From positions 5,456,001-5,520,000 of the forward strand of contig NZ_VFPG01000001.1 of the NCBI RefSeq assembly GCF_006716565.1: a DNA stretch of 64,000 nt. The letters run 5' to 3'. Below are positions 9,330 to 19,068 of the stretch, in pieces; position 1 is the stretch's first letter, and each line of letters begins with the position of its first letter. The notes beneath the pieces were generated by a model, which did no database searches, was not told the DNA's origin, and saw nothing but the letters and a program-made list of their open reading frames with translations. The position numbers and the translations under genes were made by a program. This DNA is from Nocardia bhagyanarayanae. Lineage in GTDB: Bacteria > Actinomycetota > Actinomycetes > Mycobacteriales > Mycobacteriaceae.

Positions 9330-9472
9330 CAGGCCGGGGTCTGGCCGCTATCGAGCCCGCCTACGTCCTCGGCCTCGCCGCCGGCGCCCTCACCCTCAGC
9401 GACGCCCGCACCCTCGGACTGATCGAGATCGACGGCGACGAGTCCGTCGTCCGCGCCGTCTTCGCCGCCTGA
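9330..9472 (+). pseudogene. C-terminal fragment of a regulator-type (SCP2-like tail) protein
   Basis: A short + strand frame ends with VLGLAAGALTLSDA and IEIDGDESVVRAVFAA. This resembles the SCP2-like C-terminal tails found on HxlR-type regulators and some isomerases (the pattern LxxGxLxxxxA then GD). There is no matching N-terminus upstream; it abuts the coaD-like remnant on the other strand. Family assignment is tentative. The following 79 bases up to the ABC-F stop hold no gene, although on the minus strand a short open tail (YLHEMLTPRG then stop) could be another remnant. Confidence 0.4.
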
Positions 9473-9551
9473 CAGGACCGCTGCGTCAGCCGCGCGGTGT
9501 CAGCATCTCGTGGAGATACCGCACCAGGTGTGTCCGGGCGGCGCGGCACCT

Positions 9552-11180
<1,629 letters not shown>

Positions 11181-11188
11181 GGGCGACC

Positions 11189-11324
11189 TCCTGTTCTCGG
11201 CCGATCGGCCGGATCGATGGGGAACCCGCACACGAGGACACGACCGCGACAGCGGCATGCGGAGTGCGGGGATTACCGACGCGGAGCGAGGCTCGACGCG
11301 TGCGGCGCGATCACGAGAACAGAA
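11189..11324 (-). promoter_or_regulatory. Predicted leader-peptide attenuator sequestering the ABC-F ribosome-binding site
   Basis: Plus-strand CTGTTCTCG at 11191-11199 is a perfect inverted repeat of CGAGAACAG at 11314-11322. In the minus-strand RNA this lets codons 5-8 of the leader ORF (UUCUGUUCUCG) pair with CGAGAACAGGA: ten Watson-Crick pairs and one G-U, covering AGGA of the AGGAGG Shine-Dalgarno. A small self-complementary hairpin (CGGCC-GATC-GGCCG) sits just 5' of the sequestered site. A ribosome stalled on the leader would break the long helix and expose the site. Function is inferred; the pairing is seen directly. Confidence 0.6.
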
Positions 11325-11337
11325 AAATCAAACCCAT
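11311..11337 (-). CDS. Eight-residue leader peptide MGLIFLFS upstream of the ABC-F gene
   Basis: ATG at 11337, eight codons, TGA ending at 11311. The peptide is hydrophobic and starts with Met-Gly, as several drug-sensing stalling leaders do. Its last four codons form one strand of the helix that covers the ABC-F ribosome-binding site. No Shine-Dalgarno precedes it; the predicted promoter places the transcript start only a few bases upstream, so it would be read as a nearly leaderless ORF. It begins 158 bases before the ABC-F start. Assignment as a stalling leader is inference. Confidence 0.5.
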   Translation of the reverse strand: MGLIFLFS

Positions 11338-11347
11338 GAGGTTTGCC

Positions 11348-11377
11348 AAGTTAGCGGCCCAATCCCTCTGGCGTCAA
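11348..11377 (-). promoter_or_regulatory. Predicted promoter of the ABC-F leader transcript
   Basis: On the minus strand TTGACG (plus 11372-11377) is followed after 18 bases by TAACTT (11348-11353). Transcription would begin a few bases before the leader ATG. The -35 overlaps the stop codon of the upstream DUF418 gene, so the ABC-F unit can be transcribed separately from it. A short inverted repeat, CAAACC and GGTTTG around CATGA (11329-11345), overlaps the leader start. Confidence 0.5.
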
Positions 11378-12591
11378 CCCTCTTTCACAGGCTCCGGATT
11401 ACGCCACGCCGGTACGCGCAGGTAGGTGACCGCCCGCAACAGCCATTCCACCGGGCCGTACCGGTGGTCGCGCAACCACCACGCGCTGAGCACGAGCTGC
11501 GCCGCGTAGGTGAGCAGCGCCAGTCCGATCACCCCGGCGGGCGGCACCTTGTCGGCGAGCGCGAATCCGTAACCGGTGTAGAGCACCATCAACACGACCG
11601 ACTGCCCGATGTAGTTCGAGGCCGCCATCCGTCCAGCGGGTGCGAGCCGGGCGATCACCCGCTCGGTGCGCGGCGCACGGGCGAGCAACACGATGCCCGC
11701 GATGTAGGCGAAGGTCATCACCGGATTCACCAACTCCTGCACCCCGACCCACCACCACGGCCCGTGCAACCGGCCGACCGAGATCGCGAACGTCACCGCC
11801 GAGATCGGCACACCGATCCCCAGCCCGATCGCCAGTACGCGCGGCGCCCATCGATCCAGTGTCTGGCCGTCCTCGAACAAGCCCCGTTTACCCGCGGCCA
11901 TGCCGATCAGGAACAGCCCGAGGCTTGTCACTCCCTGCGCCAGAAAGGTCAGCAACAGAAAGAGCGGCGCGTAGGACAGTTGCGTGTCGAGGGTGTCGGC
12001 GAAACCACCGGTGTAGCCCTCGCGCATCGCGGGCAGGTCGATGAACTTCGCCAGCTCCTGGTACATGTCGCCGCCGGACGCCGGCGCGAACGCCCACAGA
12101 CACCACAGCGAGTACAGCACGCTTCCGGTGATCAGCGCGGTGCGCGGCCGCAGCTTCCGCAACAGGATCAGGACCAGGCACAGCATCGCGTACAGGGTCA
12201 GGATGTCGCCGATCCAGAGCAGGAAGACGTGCGCGAGCCCGATCGCCGTCAGCGCCGCGCACCGCCGCAGCAGTCGCGCGTTGGCCGACGCCCCCGCCCG
12301 CTGCGCCGCCGCGATCTGCAGGGTGAAGGAGTAGCCGAACAGGAACGCGAACAGCAGGTAGAACCGTCCGGCGAACAGCGCGTCCACGACACCGGTGACG
12401 AGGTGGTCGACGGTGCCCTGATAATGCTCGCGCGGTTGGTCTCGGGTTCCGTCGAACGACCACAGCACCGTGGCGACGGTGGCATTGGTGATCAGAATTC
12501 CGAACAGCGCGAAACCGCGCAGGATGTCTAGTTCCGCGATCCGCCGTCCGGTGGTCGCGGCGGGCAGCACGGATTCGGTAGCACCGGACAT
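11374..12591 (-). CDS. DUF418 domain-containing integral membrane protein
   Basis: Polytopic membrane protein of 405 residues with about ten hydrophobic helices. The N-terminus RRIAELDILRGFALFGIL and the C-terminal DUF418 region (about residues 235-395, ending in the RYGPVEWLLRAVTY type of motif) are typical of the YeiB/DUF418 family, related to membrane acyltransferases; the function is unknown. The ATG lacks a Shine-Dalgarno, but TAGCGT lies six bases upstream on the minus strand (plus 12598-12603), consistent with a leaderless mRNA. The ABC-F gene lies downstream on the same strand, with its own promoter overlapping this gene's stop. Confidence 0.9.
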   Translation of the reverse strand: MSGATESVLPAATTGRRIAELDILRGFALFGILITNATVATVLWSFDGTRDQPREHYQGTVDHLVTGVVDALFAGRFYLLFAFLFGYSFTLQIAAAQRAGASANARLLRRCAALTAIGLAHVFLLWIGDILTLYAMLCLVLILLRKLRPRTALITGSVLYSLWCLWAFAPASGGDMYQELAKFIDLPAMREGYTGGFADTLDTQLSYAPLFLLLTFLAQGVTSLGLFLIGMAAGKRGLFEDGQTLDRWAPRVLAIGLGIGVPISAVTFAISVGRLHGPWWWVGVQELVNPVMTFAYIAGIVLLARAPRTERVIARLAPAGRMAASNYIGQSVVLMVLYTGYGFALADKVPPAGVIGLALLTYAAQLVLSAWWLRDHRYGPVEWLLRAVTYLRVPAWRNPEPVKEG

Positions 12592-12710
12592 GATTCGACG
12601 CTAACGGTCGCACCGGCGCGCACGCGTCCTCCGTCGGAGGGATTCGGGAACCGGCCGAAATCCGGCCGGTTCGCGACCTCCGGCGTATTGACCACGCGGG
12701 ATCGGACGCG

Positions 12711-13466
12711 TCAGCCCAGATCCGCGACCTCCAGGTAGATCTGGCGTTCGACCGCGAGTTCGGCGAGGAACCCCTGCGCACCGCCGGCCGACGGCGTGGC
12801 GCGGAACGCCGCGACCGCGATCTCCCCGGTCCGCAGGCGCTGACCGTGGAACTCGCGCTGTCCCAAGATGATCGGCTGCGCGGTGTCGAAGCCGCGCTCG
12901 TGCACGTCGTCGGACAACCGCCTGCCGAGCATGTCGGTGACCGTGCCGGGGATGAGGCGTACGGCAACGATCTGATCGAAGCTGGGCCGCCGCGCGATGC
13001 GGTGCGCGAGATACAGCCGACCGGGACGGCCGAAGCACAGATGCGTCAGCAGCTCGTCACCGCCGTACGGCTGGAGTTCGGCGAAGTACACGACGTTGTG
13101 GACCGTGGCCACGACATCGCGCGCGACGATCGGCCCGCCGCGTTCCAGATGCCCCCGGTACAGGGTGCCGCGCAACTCGGTGCGCGGCCGATCGCCGTGC
13201 GGATTCAGCTCCGTGAGCGGGAAGAACTCGGGTTCGAAGGTGTGGAATCCCTCATAACCGATCCTGCGGTCGGCGCCCAGCGCGCGGCGTCCGTGCTCGT
13301 CGAGCTCGACCGCGAGCAGCACCTGGAAGTTGTGCCGCGCCTCGAACGTCGGCAGATACGACAGGTAGCAGTCCACGCCCGTGCCGAACACCAGCATCGC
13401 GTGCGTGCCGGTGGCCTCCACCGTGGCGCTCGATCGCTCGATCGCGTGGGTGTGTATGCCGAACAT
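12711..13466 (-). CDS. Conserved hypothetical protein
   Basis: Not recognised. The start at 13466 is chosen for the AGAGGAG eight bases upstream. The 251-residue product is soluble, with no signal peptide or membrane segment. Readable features are an N-terminal MFGIHTHAIERSS, a YLSYLPTFEARHNFQVLLAV strand-rich section, DVVATVHNVVYFAELQPYGG and a C-terminal AVERQIYLEVADL. It is monocistronic on the minus strand, 119 bases from the DUF418 gene start. A perfect CCCTAT/ATAGGG palindrome lies 25 bases upstream of its start, so it is probably regulated by a dedicated factor. Confidence 0.75.
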   Translation of the reverse strand: MFGIHTHAIERSSATVEATGTHAMLVFGTGVDCYLSYLPTFEARHNFQVLLAVELDEHGRRALGADRRIGYEGFHTFEPEFFPLTELNPHGDRPRTELRGTLYRGHLERGGPIVARDVVATVHNVVYFAELQPYGGDELLTHLCFGRPGRLYLAHRIARRPSFDQIVAVRLIPGTVTDMLGRRLSDDVHERGFDTAQPIILGQREFHGQRLRTGEIAVAAFRATPSAGGAQGFLAELAVERQIYLEVADLG

Positions 13467-13490
13467 CGATGGGGCTCCTCTCTCTCCAAC

Positions 13491-13504
13491 CCCTATAGAT
13501 AGGG
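13491..13504. promoter_or_regulatory. CCCTAT-AG-ATAGGG palindrome upstream of the hypothetical gene
   Basis: Perfect 6-bp arms with a 2-base centre, placed 25 bases upstream of the start of the gene at 12711-13466. It includes a TATAGG sequence that could be its -10 element. Operator function is inferred from symmetry and position only. Confidence 0.35.
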
Positions 13505-13665
13505 AGAGTGGCACCAAACCCGGTCACAGCCACGAGTGCCGGGCTACTCGATTCCCCGTGTTCCGGCTACTCGCCGGGGCCGCTCCGTGCGCTGCGCGCT
13601 CGGGCCCTCGGTCACACTTCCGTTTACACTTGGATCATCGTCGCGACCCGCCCGAACGCAACATC

Positions 13666-15039
13666 TCAGTTATAGGACTGGGTGACCCCGTCGAGCAGAT
13701 GTTCCATGGTCTCGAACGTCGGCGCGTCGACAACATCGATCATATTCGCGGGCACCGACACCTTGTTCTCCGCGGTGACCTGCGCGAATTGCGCCGCGTC
13801 TCCGGTGCGGAAGCCGTGTTCGGCGGCCAGCCGCTGCAGCTCCGGATCGGTGGACAGCAGGCGGCCGAGCCGATCGCCGGACTCGTCCAGCGGCACCAGC
13901 GTGTGGGTGGACAGGACCGTCGGCGACGGGTAGGTCAGCACCATGTCCGGCTTCAGCTGTCCCTGCACGGCCGCCTCGACGAACTGGGCTTCGTAGATCA
14001 TCACCAGCGGCGTCGGCCCCATCCCCGCGGTGAGGTACTCCTGGAATGGGCCCGCGCTCGAGTTCTCCGCGTAACCCTGGCCGGTGAACAGCCGCGAGAC
14101 GATCGGCAGCACCCGCTTCTCGGCGTCCGCCCCCTGCACGACCGCGCGATCGTTGGCCACGAACCCGGCGATGGCCAGGTACATCGCGGCGGAGTTGGAG
14201 GTCCGCGGGTCGGTGGTGGAGACCAGGATGTTCTTGCGCACCGGGTAGGTGGTGTTGTCGGGTAGGTGCGCCCATTCGGTGTTGCGGCCGACCAGTTCGA
14301 GGTAGCGGCCCATGTCGAAGGTCGGCACCGGGCCGGGCCGCACGACGCCCGCCGCGGTCAGCAGGTCGGCGATCGGACGGAAGGTGGCGATCGCCATCGG
14401 CGAGGCGAACGGCGTGTACTTGGTGGCGACGTTGTGTGCGCGTTGGATCCGCTCGGCGGCGGGCGCGCTGGAGGGGAACGCGAAGCTGTGGTTCGCCAGG
14501 TCGATCGAGGCGATCTGGCGGGAACCCGCGGGCTCGACCTCGGCCTTCAGCCCGTGCCGGGCGAGGGCTTCGACTACGCGGGGGTCTTCGAAGAACGCCA
14601 TTTTCTCCGAACCCACGACGCCGTGCACGGTGGTGAGCGCCGGAGCCGAAGCCGCCGACGGGGCGGAGTCGGGCTGGCGAACCACCAGCACGACGACCAG
14701 CAGCGCGACAACGGCCAGCGCGCCGCCGAGCAGCGCGAGTTTGTTGTTCAGCGGGAACTGCCGTAGCCGGGCGGTGAGATCCGGACGTTCGCTGGTCGCC
14801 GGAGCGGTCGCGACTCGTTCGGCCGGGGCGACTTCGGATTCGGGTTCCAGCTCTCTACGCACGATCCGTTCGACGAGGATCGGCACGAACTCCCGCACGG
14901 GCCGTCCGTCGAAACGCTGCCGCGCCGAGCCGATCGCGGTCTGGATCTGCTCGGCGGAATGGGTTTCGGTGTAGTTCTCGACCAGACTGTCGGTCAACCG
15001 GCGGATCGCCTGTTCTTCGCGGACGGTGTCGACAGCCAC
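13666..15039 (-). CDS. Membrane-anchored solute-binding-like protein with N-terminal three-helix domain
   Basis: The GTG at 15039 is preceded by GAGGAG five bases upstream; 457 residues follow. Order: a cytoplasmic helical segment (about 1-65, VREEQAIRRLTDSLVENY to ILVERIVRREL) of the three-helix-bundle dimerisation type; a linker; one transmembrane helix near 100-120 (LALLGGALAVVALLVVVLVV); then an extracytoplasmic domain of about 310 residues resembling bacterial solute-binding folds (MAFFEDPRVVEAL, LVMIYEAQFVEAA, VLTYPSPTVLSTHTLVPL). This architecture is found in actinobacteria beside von Willebrand A-domain genes, none of which is seen here. Ligand unknown. Confidence 0.75.
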   Translation of the reverse strand: MAVDTVREEQAIRRLTDSLVENYTETHSAEQIQTAIGSARQRFDGRPVREFVPILVERIVRRELEPESEVAPAERVATAPATSERPDLTARLRQFPLNNKLALLGGALAVVALLVVVLVVRQPDSAPSAASAPALTTVHGVVGSEKMAFFEDPRVVEALARHGLKAEVEPAGSRQIASIDLANHSFAFPSSAPAAERIQRAHNVATKYTPFASPMAIATFRPIADLLTAAGVVRPGPVPTFDMGRYLELVGRNTEWAHLPDNTTYPVRKNILVSTTDPRTSNSAAMYLAIAGFVANDRAVVQGADAEKRVLPIVSRLFTGQGYAENSSAGPFQEYLTAGMGPTPLVMIYEAQFVEAAVQGQLKPDMVLTYPSPTVLSTHTLVPLDESGDRLGRLLSTDPELQRLAAEHGFRTGDAAQFAQVTAENKVSVPANMIDVVDAPTFETMEHLLDGVTQSYN

Positions 15040-15381
15040 CAGCTCTCCTCGATGTGCTTCGGTCGGATCTCGCGACAGCATTCGGGCACCTGCGCGCGCC
15101 GAAACCATACCGGCATTTCGGCGAGGCCGACACTCCTCGCAAACGTGCGGATGAGGCAATTCGGCTGCGCGTGAACGCATCTCGATGCGTGTCACCGACG
15201 ACCGACTTCACTGTCGCGGCGCAGGTCAGCGCCCATGCACTCGCCTCGCGAGACACTTTCGGGCCCAGTTCTCCGCCGCCCCAACACAAGTCACGCCGCC
15301 ACGGCGGCAAACATAGAGTTCAACCCGGCATCGGCTGCGCGCCACCGAGTGTTGTGCCGCGGTTCACCGACCGACCGCGGC
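15040..15381. other. Intergenic region without a recognisable gene
   Basis: These 342 bases separate two minus-strand genes. Near the end of the subtilisin-like gene a short hairpin, GCCGCC and GGCGGC around AC (15295-15308), could act as a weak terminator. Nothing else with protein-like character was seen on either strand. Confidence 0.5.
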
Positions 15382-16845
15382 CTACGCCGAGCCTTGGTAC
15401 TCCCCCACCATGGCGCGGATATCGGGCAGGTTTCCGATTCGCTGGGCGACGGTGCGGCCGGGGGCGTCGGTTTGCGGGGATCCGGTGGCGCGGAGCAGCT
15501 CGCGCAGCTGCGCCGGGTCGCGTCGGCCGGAATCGGCGGTGATACCCAGGTAGCAGGCGAGCGCACCGACGACGATCGGGGACGCGCTCGAGGTGCCGCT
15601 GAATTCGTCGGTGTACCAGTAGTCTTCGTCGCCGCCGCCCTGTAGGTCGCCGTAGCCGGTGGTGGTCACCTCGCGTCCCCAGCCTTGGGCGTCCACGCGC
15701 GAGCCGTAGTTGGAGAAGGCCAGTCGTGACCGGGCCGGGCCGTGGTCGCGGCCGTGCGTGCCGGGTGGCGGTGCGCCCGCGCCGACCAGCACCGCGCCGG
15801 AATCGGCGGCCCCACCGCGGAACGGGTTGCGCCACGTTTCCGGGAAACCGTCCGGGCGGGCGTCGTAGAGCGCCGCGTCGAGGTCCTCGCCGCCGTTGCC
15901 CGCCGCTTCCACCACGACGACGCCGCGTGCGGTGGCGTAGCGGATGGCGGCGAGGTCGTCGGGCCACCATTCGATGGCGATGTAGCCCAGCTGGTCGGGG
16001 CGGCTCTGGTAGTTGCGGCGCGGACCGGGCCGGTGCAGTTCGAGGAGGATGATGTCGCCGGGGTTCAACGCGTCGGCGGCGGTGCGGATCGCCGTGGCCG
16101 AGCCGGGACCGAACACCGAGACGGCGCGGATGGTGGCCTCTGGCGCGATGCCGGTGATACCGAAAGCGTTGACGTCGCCGCTGATTTCCCCCGCCACCGC
16201 AGTGCCGTGGTTGCGCCAGCCCGGGTCGGCGGCGGGTTCGCCGCCGATGACGCCGCCCTGATTCTGGGTGAGGTCCTCGTGGGTGAAGCGCCACGCGCCT
16301 TCGATGTCGATCACCCGCACGCCCGTTCCGCGCCCACCGGGCCTGCCCCACGCCCAGCGGGCGTCGATTCCGGTCGGCGCGGCGTCCAGATAGCCTTGCC
16401 TGGCTTGGTAATCCGGTGTCACCGCGGGCGCGGCGGCCGTCGAGACGGACACCGTGGACAGCGGTGCGATGGGCGGTTCCGCCGGTGGTTTGACGTACGC
16501 GCCGGCCACCGCGTCGTCATCCCGCAACTGTTCGGCAACCGCTTCTAGGTCGTCGGCGACGCCGAGCACGGCGAAGTAGTTCAGGTAGTGCGCGCCGATC
16601 GATTCCTGGTCGGTGCCGCGCAACCGCCCCGGCAGCCGATCGGCGGGGCCGAAAATGGGAGACAGCCGGGCACCGCCGGGCAGTGCCGCTTGGAGATGGG
16701 ATCGACCGGCGGCGCTGTCTCGCAAGGCGATCGGGCCGATGGGACGCGCCGCGCCGTGGGTGACGACGATGAGTTCCGCCGGCGATCGCGTCGAACCCGG
16801 TACCGGTGGCCGTGCCGAACTACGCCGCTGATCCGTGGGTGCCAT
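15382..16845 (-). CDS. S8 family (subtilisin-like) serine peptidase
   Basis: 487-residue subtilase. The catalytic triad is readable: Asp180 in VRVIDIEGAW, His213 in NHGTAVAG and Ser419 in SGTSSASP, with the oxyanion Asn317 in AAGNGGE. About 150 residues precede the catalytic domain and resemble an inhibitor-like propeptide region (YLNYFAVLGVADDLEAVAEQL). No signal peptide or C-terminal membrane anchor is present, so it is either cytoplasmic or exported by a nonclassical route, unlike the MycP proteases of ESX systems. The ATG start sits between the HdeD-like gene and an intergenic region. Substrate unknown. Confidence 0.9.
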   Translation of the reverse strand: MAPTDQRRSSARPPVPGSTRSPAELIVVTHGAARPIGPIALRDSAAGRSHLQAALPGGARLSPIFGPADRLPGRLRGTDQESIGAHYLNYFAVLGVADDLEAVAEQLRDDDAVAGAYVKPPAEPPIAPLSTVSVSTAAAPAVTPDYQARQGYLDAAPTGIDARWAWGRPGGRGTGVRVIDIEGAWRFTHEDLTQNQGGVIGGEPAADPGWRNHGTAVAGEISGDVNAFGITGIAPEATIRAVSVFGPGSATAIRTAADALNPGDIILLELHRPGPRRNYQSRPDQLGYIAIEWWPDDLAAIRYATARGVVVVEAAGNGGEDLDAALYDARPDGFPETWRNPFRGGAADSGAVLVGAGAPPPGTHGRDHGPARSRLAFSNYGSRVDAQGWGREVTTTGYGDLQGGGDEDYWYTDEFSGTSSASPIVVGALACYLGITADSGRRDPAQLRELLRATGSPQTDAPGRTVAQRIGNLPDIRAMVGEYQGSA

Positions 16846-16882
16846 AGAGACAGTGAACCGGTTGCGCGGGCGACCCGCCAGT

Positions 16883-17482
16883 TCAACTGCGCGGCAGCGG
16901 CACTCGCGCCACGCCCGGCACCCGCACCGTGCTGCCGCGACCGATGCCGGATAGTGCGATCTCCAACCCGCCGAGCACCGCGAGGCATCCGCCGACGAGC
17001 AGTCCGAGGGTGTCGATTTCCTCGAGCGGCAGGACGAGCACGACGATGCCGACGATCATCGTGAACAGCCCGAACAGTTCGTGCCGCCCGGCGTCGGAGA
17101 GCCGCTCGTCGTCCCATGCCGCCACGGTGGCCTGGGTGATGCCGCGGATGGTCCAGCTCAGCCCGACCCACATGGCCAGCAGCAGCACGGAATTGCCGCC
17201 GCGCAGACACGTTACGGCCATCAGCACCGAGAGCAGTCCGCTGACGAACACCAGCGACCGCAGCGGCATCGCGAAGCGCGCGCCGACCGCGAGCCACAGC
17301 TGCGCGGCTCCGGAGGCCAGTAGATACAGGCCGAACAACAGCTCCAGCGTCGGCACGGATTTCTCCGGCCAGACCGCGACAAGCACGCCGAGGGCGACGG
17401 AGCAGACACCCACGACCAGAATCGCCTCCCGTCCCCCGCGGACCCGCGACTCCACACGCCCCTCACCATCGTTTCCGGGCAT
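16883..17482 (-). CDS. HdeD/DUF308-like small membrane protein
   Basis: 199-residue integral membrane protein with six predicted helices arranged as three repeated hairpins (ILVVGVCSVALGVLVAVWP, LLFGLYLLASGAAQLWLAVG and similar), the pattern of the HdeD/DUF308 family linked in enterobacteria to acid resistance. In actinobacteria the role is unknown. The ATG at 17482 has GGAG close by and also TATCAT six bases upstream on the minus strand, so it may be leaderless; an in-frame start at 17530 is possible but less likely. A perfect 10-bp-arm palindrome lies about 58 bases upstream. Confidence 0.82.
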   Translation of the reverse strand: MPGNDGEGRVESRVRGGREAILVVGVCSVALGVLVAVWPEKSVPTLELLFGLYLLASGAAQLWLAVGARFAMPLRSLVFVSGLLSVLMAVTCLRGGNSVLLLAMWVGLSWTIRGITQATVAAWDDERLSDAGRHELFGLFTMIVGIVVLVLPLEEIDTLGLLVGGCLAVLGGLEIALSGIGRGSTVRVPGVARVPLPRS

Positions 17483-17539
17483 AGCTCCATGATATGACCG
17501 CAAGACATGGTTAGCCTGAAGTTTGCTCATTTTGCGGAC

Positions 17540-17561
17540 CGGTCCCGTAGATACGGGACCG
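17540..17561. promoter_or_regulatory. 22-bp perfect palindrome, probable operator
   Basis: CGGTCCCGTA (17540-17549), GA, then TACGGGACCG (17552-17561). The symmetry is perfect and the centre is only two bases, favouring a dimeric DNA-binding protein over an RNA hairpin; no T-run follows on either side. It lies upstream of the HdeD-like gene. The bases from here to 17716 hold no clear gene, only a short + strand open tail (EFAFYDWSGRTIE then stop near 17667) that may be a gene remnant. Confidence 0.55.
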
Positions 17562-17716
17562 TGGACGGTCTTCTTCGCGGCCGTGCCGGGATCTCGGACG
17601 AGGCAAGCGATTACGGGGGCGTGCAGAGTTCGCGTTCTACGACTGGTCGGGCCGCACGATCGAGTAGCACCGCGCTCGGATCCGCAGGGTGCCGGGCCAT
17701 AGGCGACTCCCCTGAT

Positions 17717-18109
17717 TCAGCCGGTGAAGGACTCGGGGCCGAAGCGGCCCCAGGCCACGAAGACGGCCATAGCGAGGTAGACGAGATTCAGTGCGACATA
17801 TTTGTACTGGCCGTAGCGGCCGTGGGTGATCATCGCGCCGATCATCAGCAGCACCCAGCACACGGCTGTCACCGGCACCATCACCGGTGCGATGTCGAGC
17901 ACGGCGGGCAGGATCAGGCCGGCCGCGGCCAGGATCTCGAGGGCCCCGAGGCTTCTGACGAAACCGGCGCTCGCGTGCTCGGTCCATCCGCCACCGGACT
18001 TCCTGCCCAATTCGTCGAGCTTGTCCTTGGGCATGAACGCTTTGGCGGCGCCACCGAACAGGGCCAGGGCGGCAAGCAGCCCGGTGACGATCCAGAGGGC
18101 GAGGTTCAT
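17717..18109 (-). CDS. DoxX family membrane protein
   Basis: 130-residue protein with four hydrophobic helices and the family-typical MNLALWIVTGLLAALALFGG start, SLGALEILAAAGLILP and an ending in a short hydrophilic tail. DoxX-like proteins are small membrane proteins sometimes linked to thiol or oxidative stress; this one has no assigned partner. The start at 18109 is supported by AAGGAG five bases upstream. The in-frame extension to 18292 is low-complexity and rejected. The 265 bases upstream (18110-18374) show no gene. Confidence 0.85.
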   Translation of the reverse strand: MNLALWIVTGLLAALALFGGAAKAFMPKDKLDELGRKSGGGWTEHASAGFVRSLGALEILAAAGLILPAVLDIAPVMVPVTAVCWVLLMIGAMITHGRYGQYKYVALNLVYLAMAVFVAWGRFGPESFTG

Positions 18110-18374
18110 TGCTTCTCCTTCAGGCGCAGGCGACTCGGGCTCGTCCTCGATCCGGCCGAGCGGTTCGTCGCCGTCGGTCTGCCGTTCGCGGGGGCATCCC
18201 TGTCGGCTTCCCGATGGTGTAGCTGGTCGAGCATCAGACACCGCCGACCCAGACCGCGTGACACACCAGCGACGTGACCTGCGCCACCGCACGTATGGCC
18301 CCTACCGCGAGGGCGAACCGAGCGTGAACACGCCTGGCCCTTGTGGAGCGGTCACTGCCGCATCAGAGGTCTCA

Positions 18375-19019
18375 TCACCCGTGGAGAAACTTGCTTCGCG
18401 CCGACAGCAGCACGGACCGCGACGCCGAGTCGCCGGAGCTACCCCACGGCGCGGTAACCGTCGTGATGCCCGGTCCCAGTGCCACTTCCGGTTCGAGCCG
18501 CCGATGAACCCGGAGGACCGGTCCGCCGATCATGCTGATCTCGGTGTCCTCGCTCCCGTCCACGGTGGCGAACTGTCCAGCCGCGAGAGCGGTTAGCGGG
18601 TTCGCGACCCTGATGGAGTCGTCCGGGGTGTCGCTGGCGCTCTGGGCCTGCGGCTGCGCGTTCCCGCTCAGCAACGCGACGATCTGCGCGAGCGCCACGG
18701 GGTCGCGCGGGCCGTCGTAGATCCAGCGCAGGCCGAGCACACCGTGCTCCGAGGTGCCGATCAGCGCGTCGGCGGCCTCGGTCAGTTCGGCGCCACGGTA
18801 GGTCATCGGCACGTGGTAGGTCGTCGGTCGCGCGCCTGAGTCGTCGGTGACGACCACGAACTCGATGCCGACCTCTCCCGCCGGGTCGTCGAGCCGGAAA
18901 CCACCGGCCTTGGCCAGCCGCGGTCGCACCCCGCCGCGATACCACGGGCGGCTCGGCAGCCACTCGGTGAGCAGCTCCCGTTTTCCCGGTGACATGGTCG
19001 TGCAGTGGAGGACAGCCAT
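18375..19019 (-). CDS. Maltokinase N-terminal cap-like domain protein
   Basis: 214-residue soluble protein. The start MAVLHCTTMSPGKRELL, followed by WLPSRPWYRGG, the FRLDDPAGEVGIEF segment, TYHVPMTYRGAEL and SEHGVLGLRWIYDGP, matches the N-terminal cap domain of actinobacterial maltokinases and the stand-alone proteins built from it. The kinase domain itself is absent, so phosphorylation of maltose is not expected. The open frame continues upstream as a proline-rich shadow of the coiled-coil gene and is not used. TAGCCT lies five bases before the ATG, suggesting a leaderless or near-leaderless transcript. Confidence 0.8.
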   Translation of the reverse strand: MAVLHCTTMSPGKRELLTEWLPSRPWYRGGVRPRLAKAGGFRLDDPAGEVGIEFVVVTDDSGARPTTYHVPMTYRGAELTEAADALIGTSEHGVLGLRWIYDGPRDPVALAQIVALLSGNAQPQAQSASDTPDDSIRVANPLTALAAGQFATVDGSEDTEISMIGGPVLRVHRRLEPEVALGPGITTVTAPWGSSGDSASRSVLLSARSKFLHG

Positions 19020-19068
19020 AGCGCAGGCTAGCCCGCGGACCAGACCTTCGGCCGCGCCGCAGGTTTCG

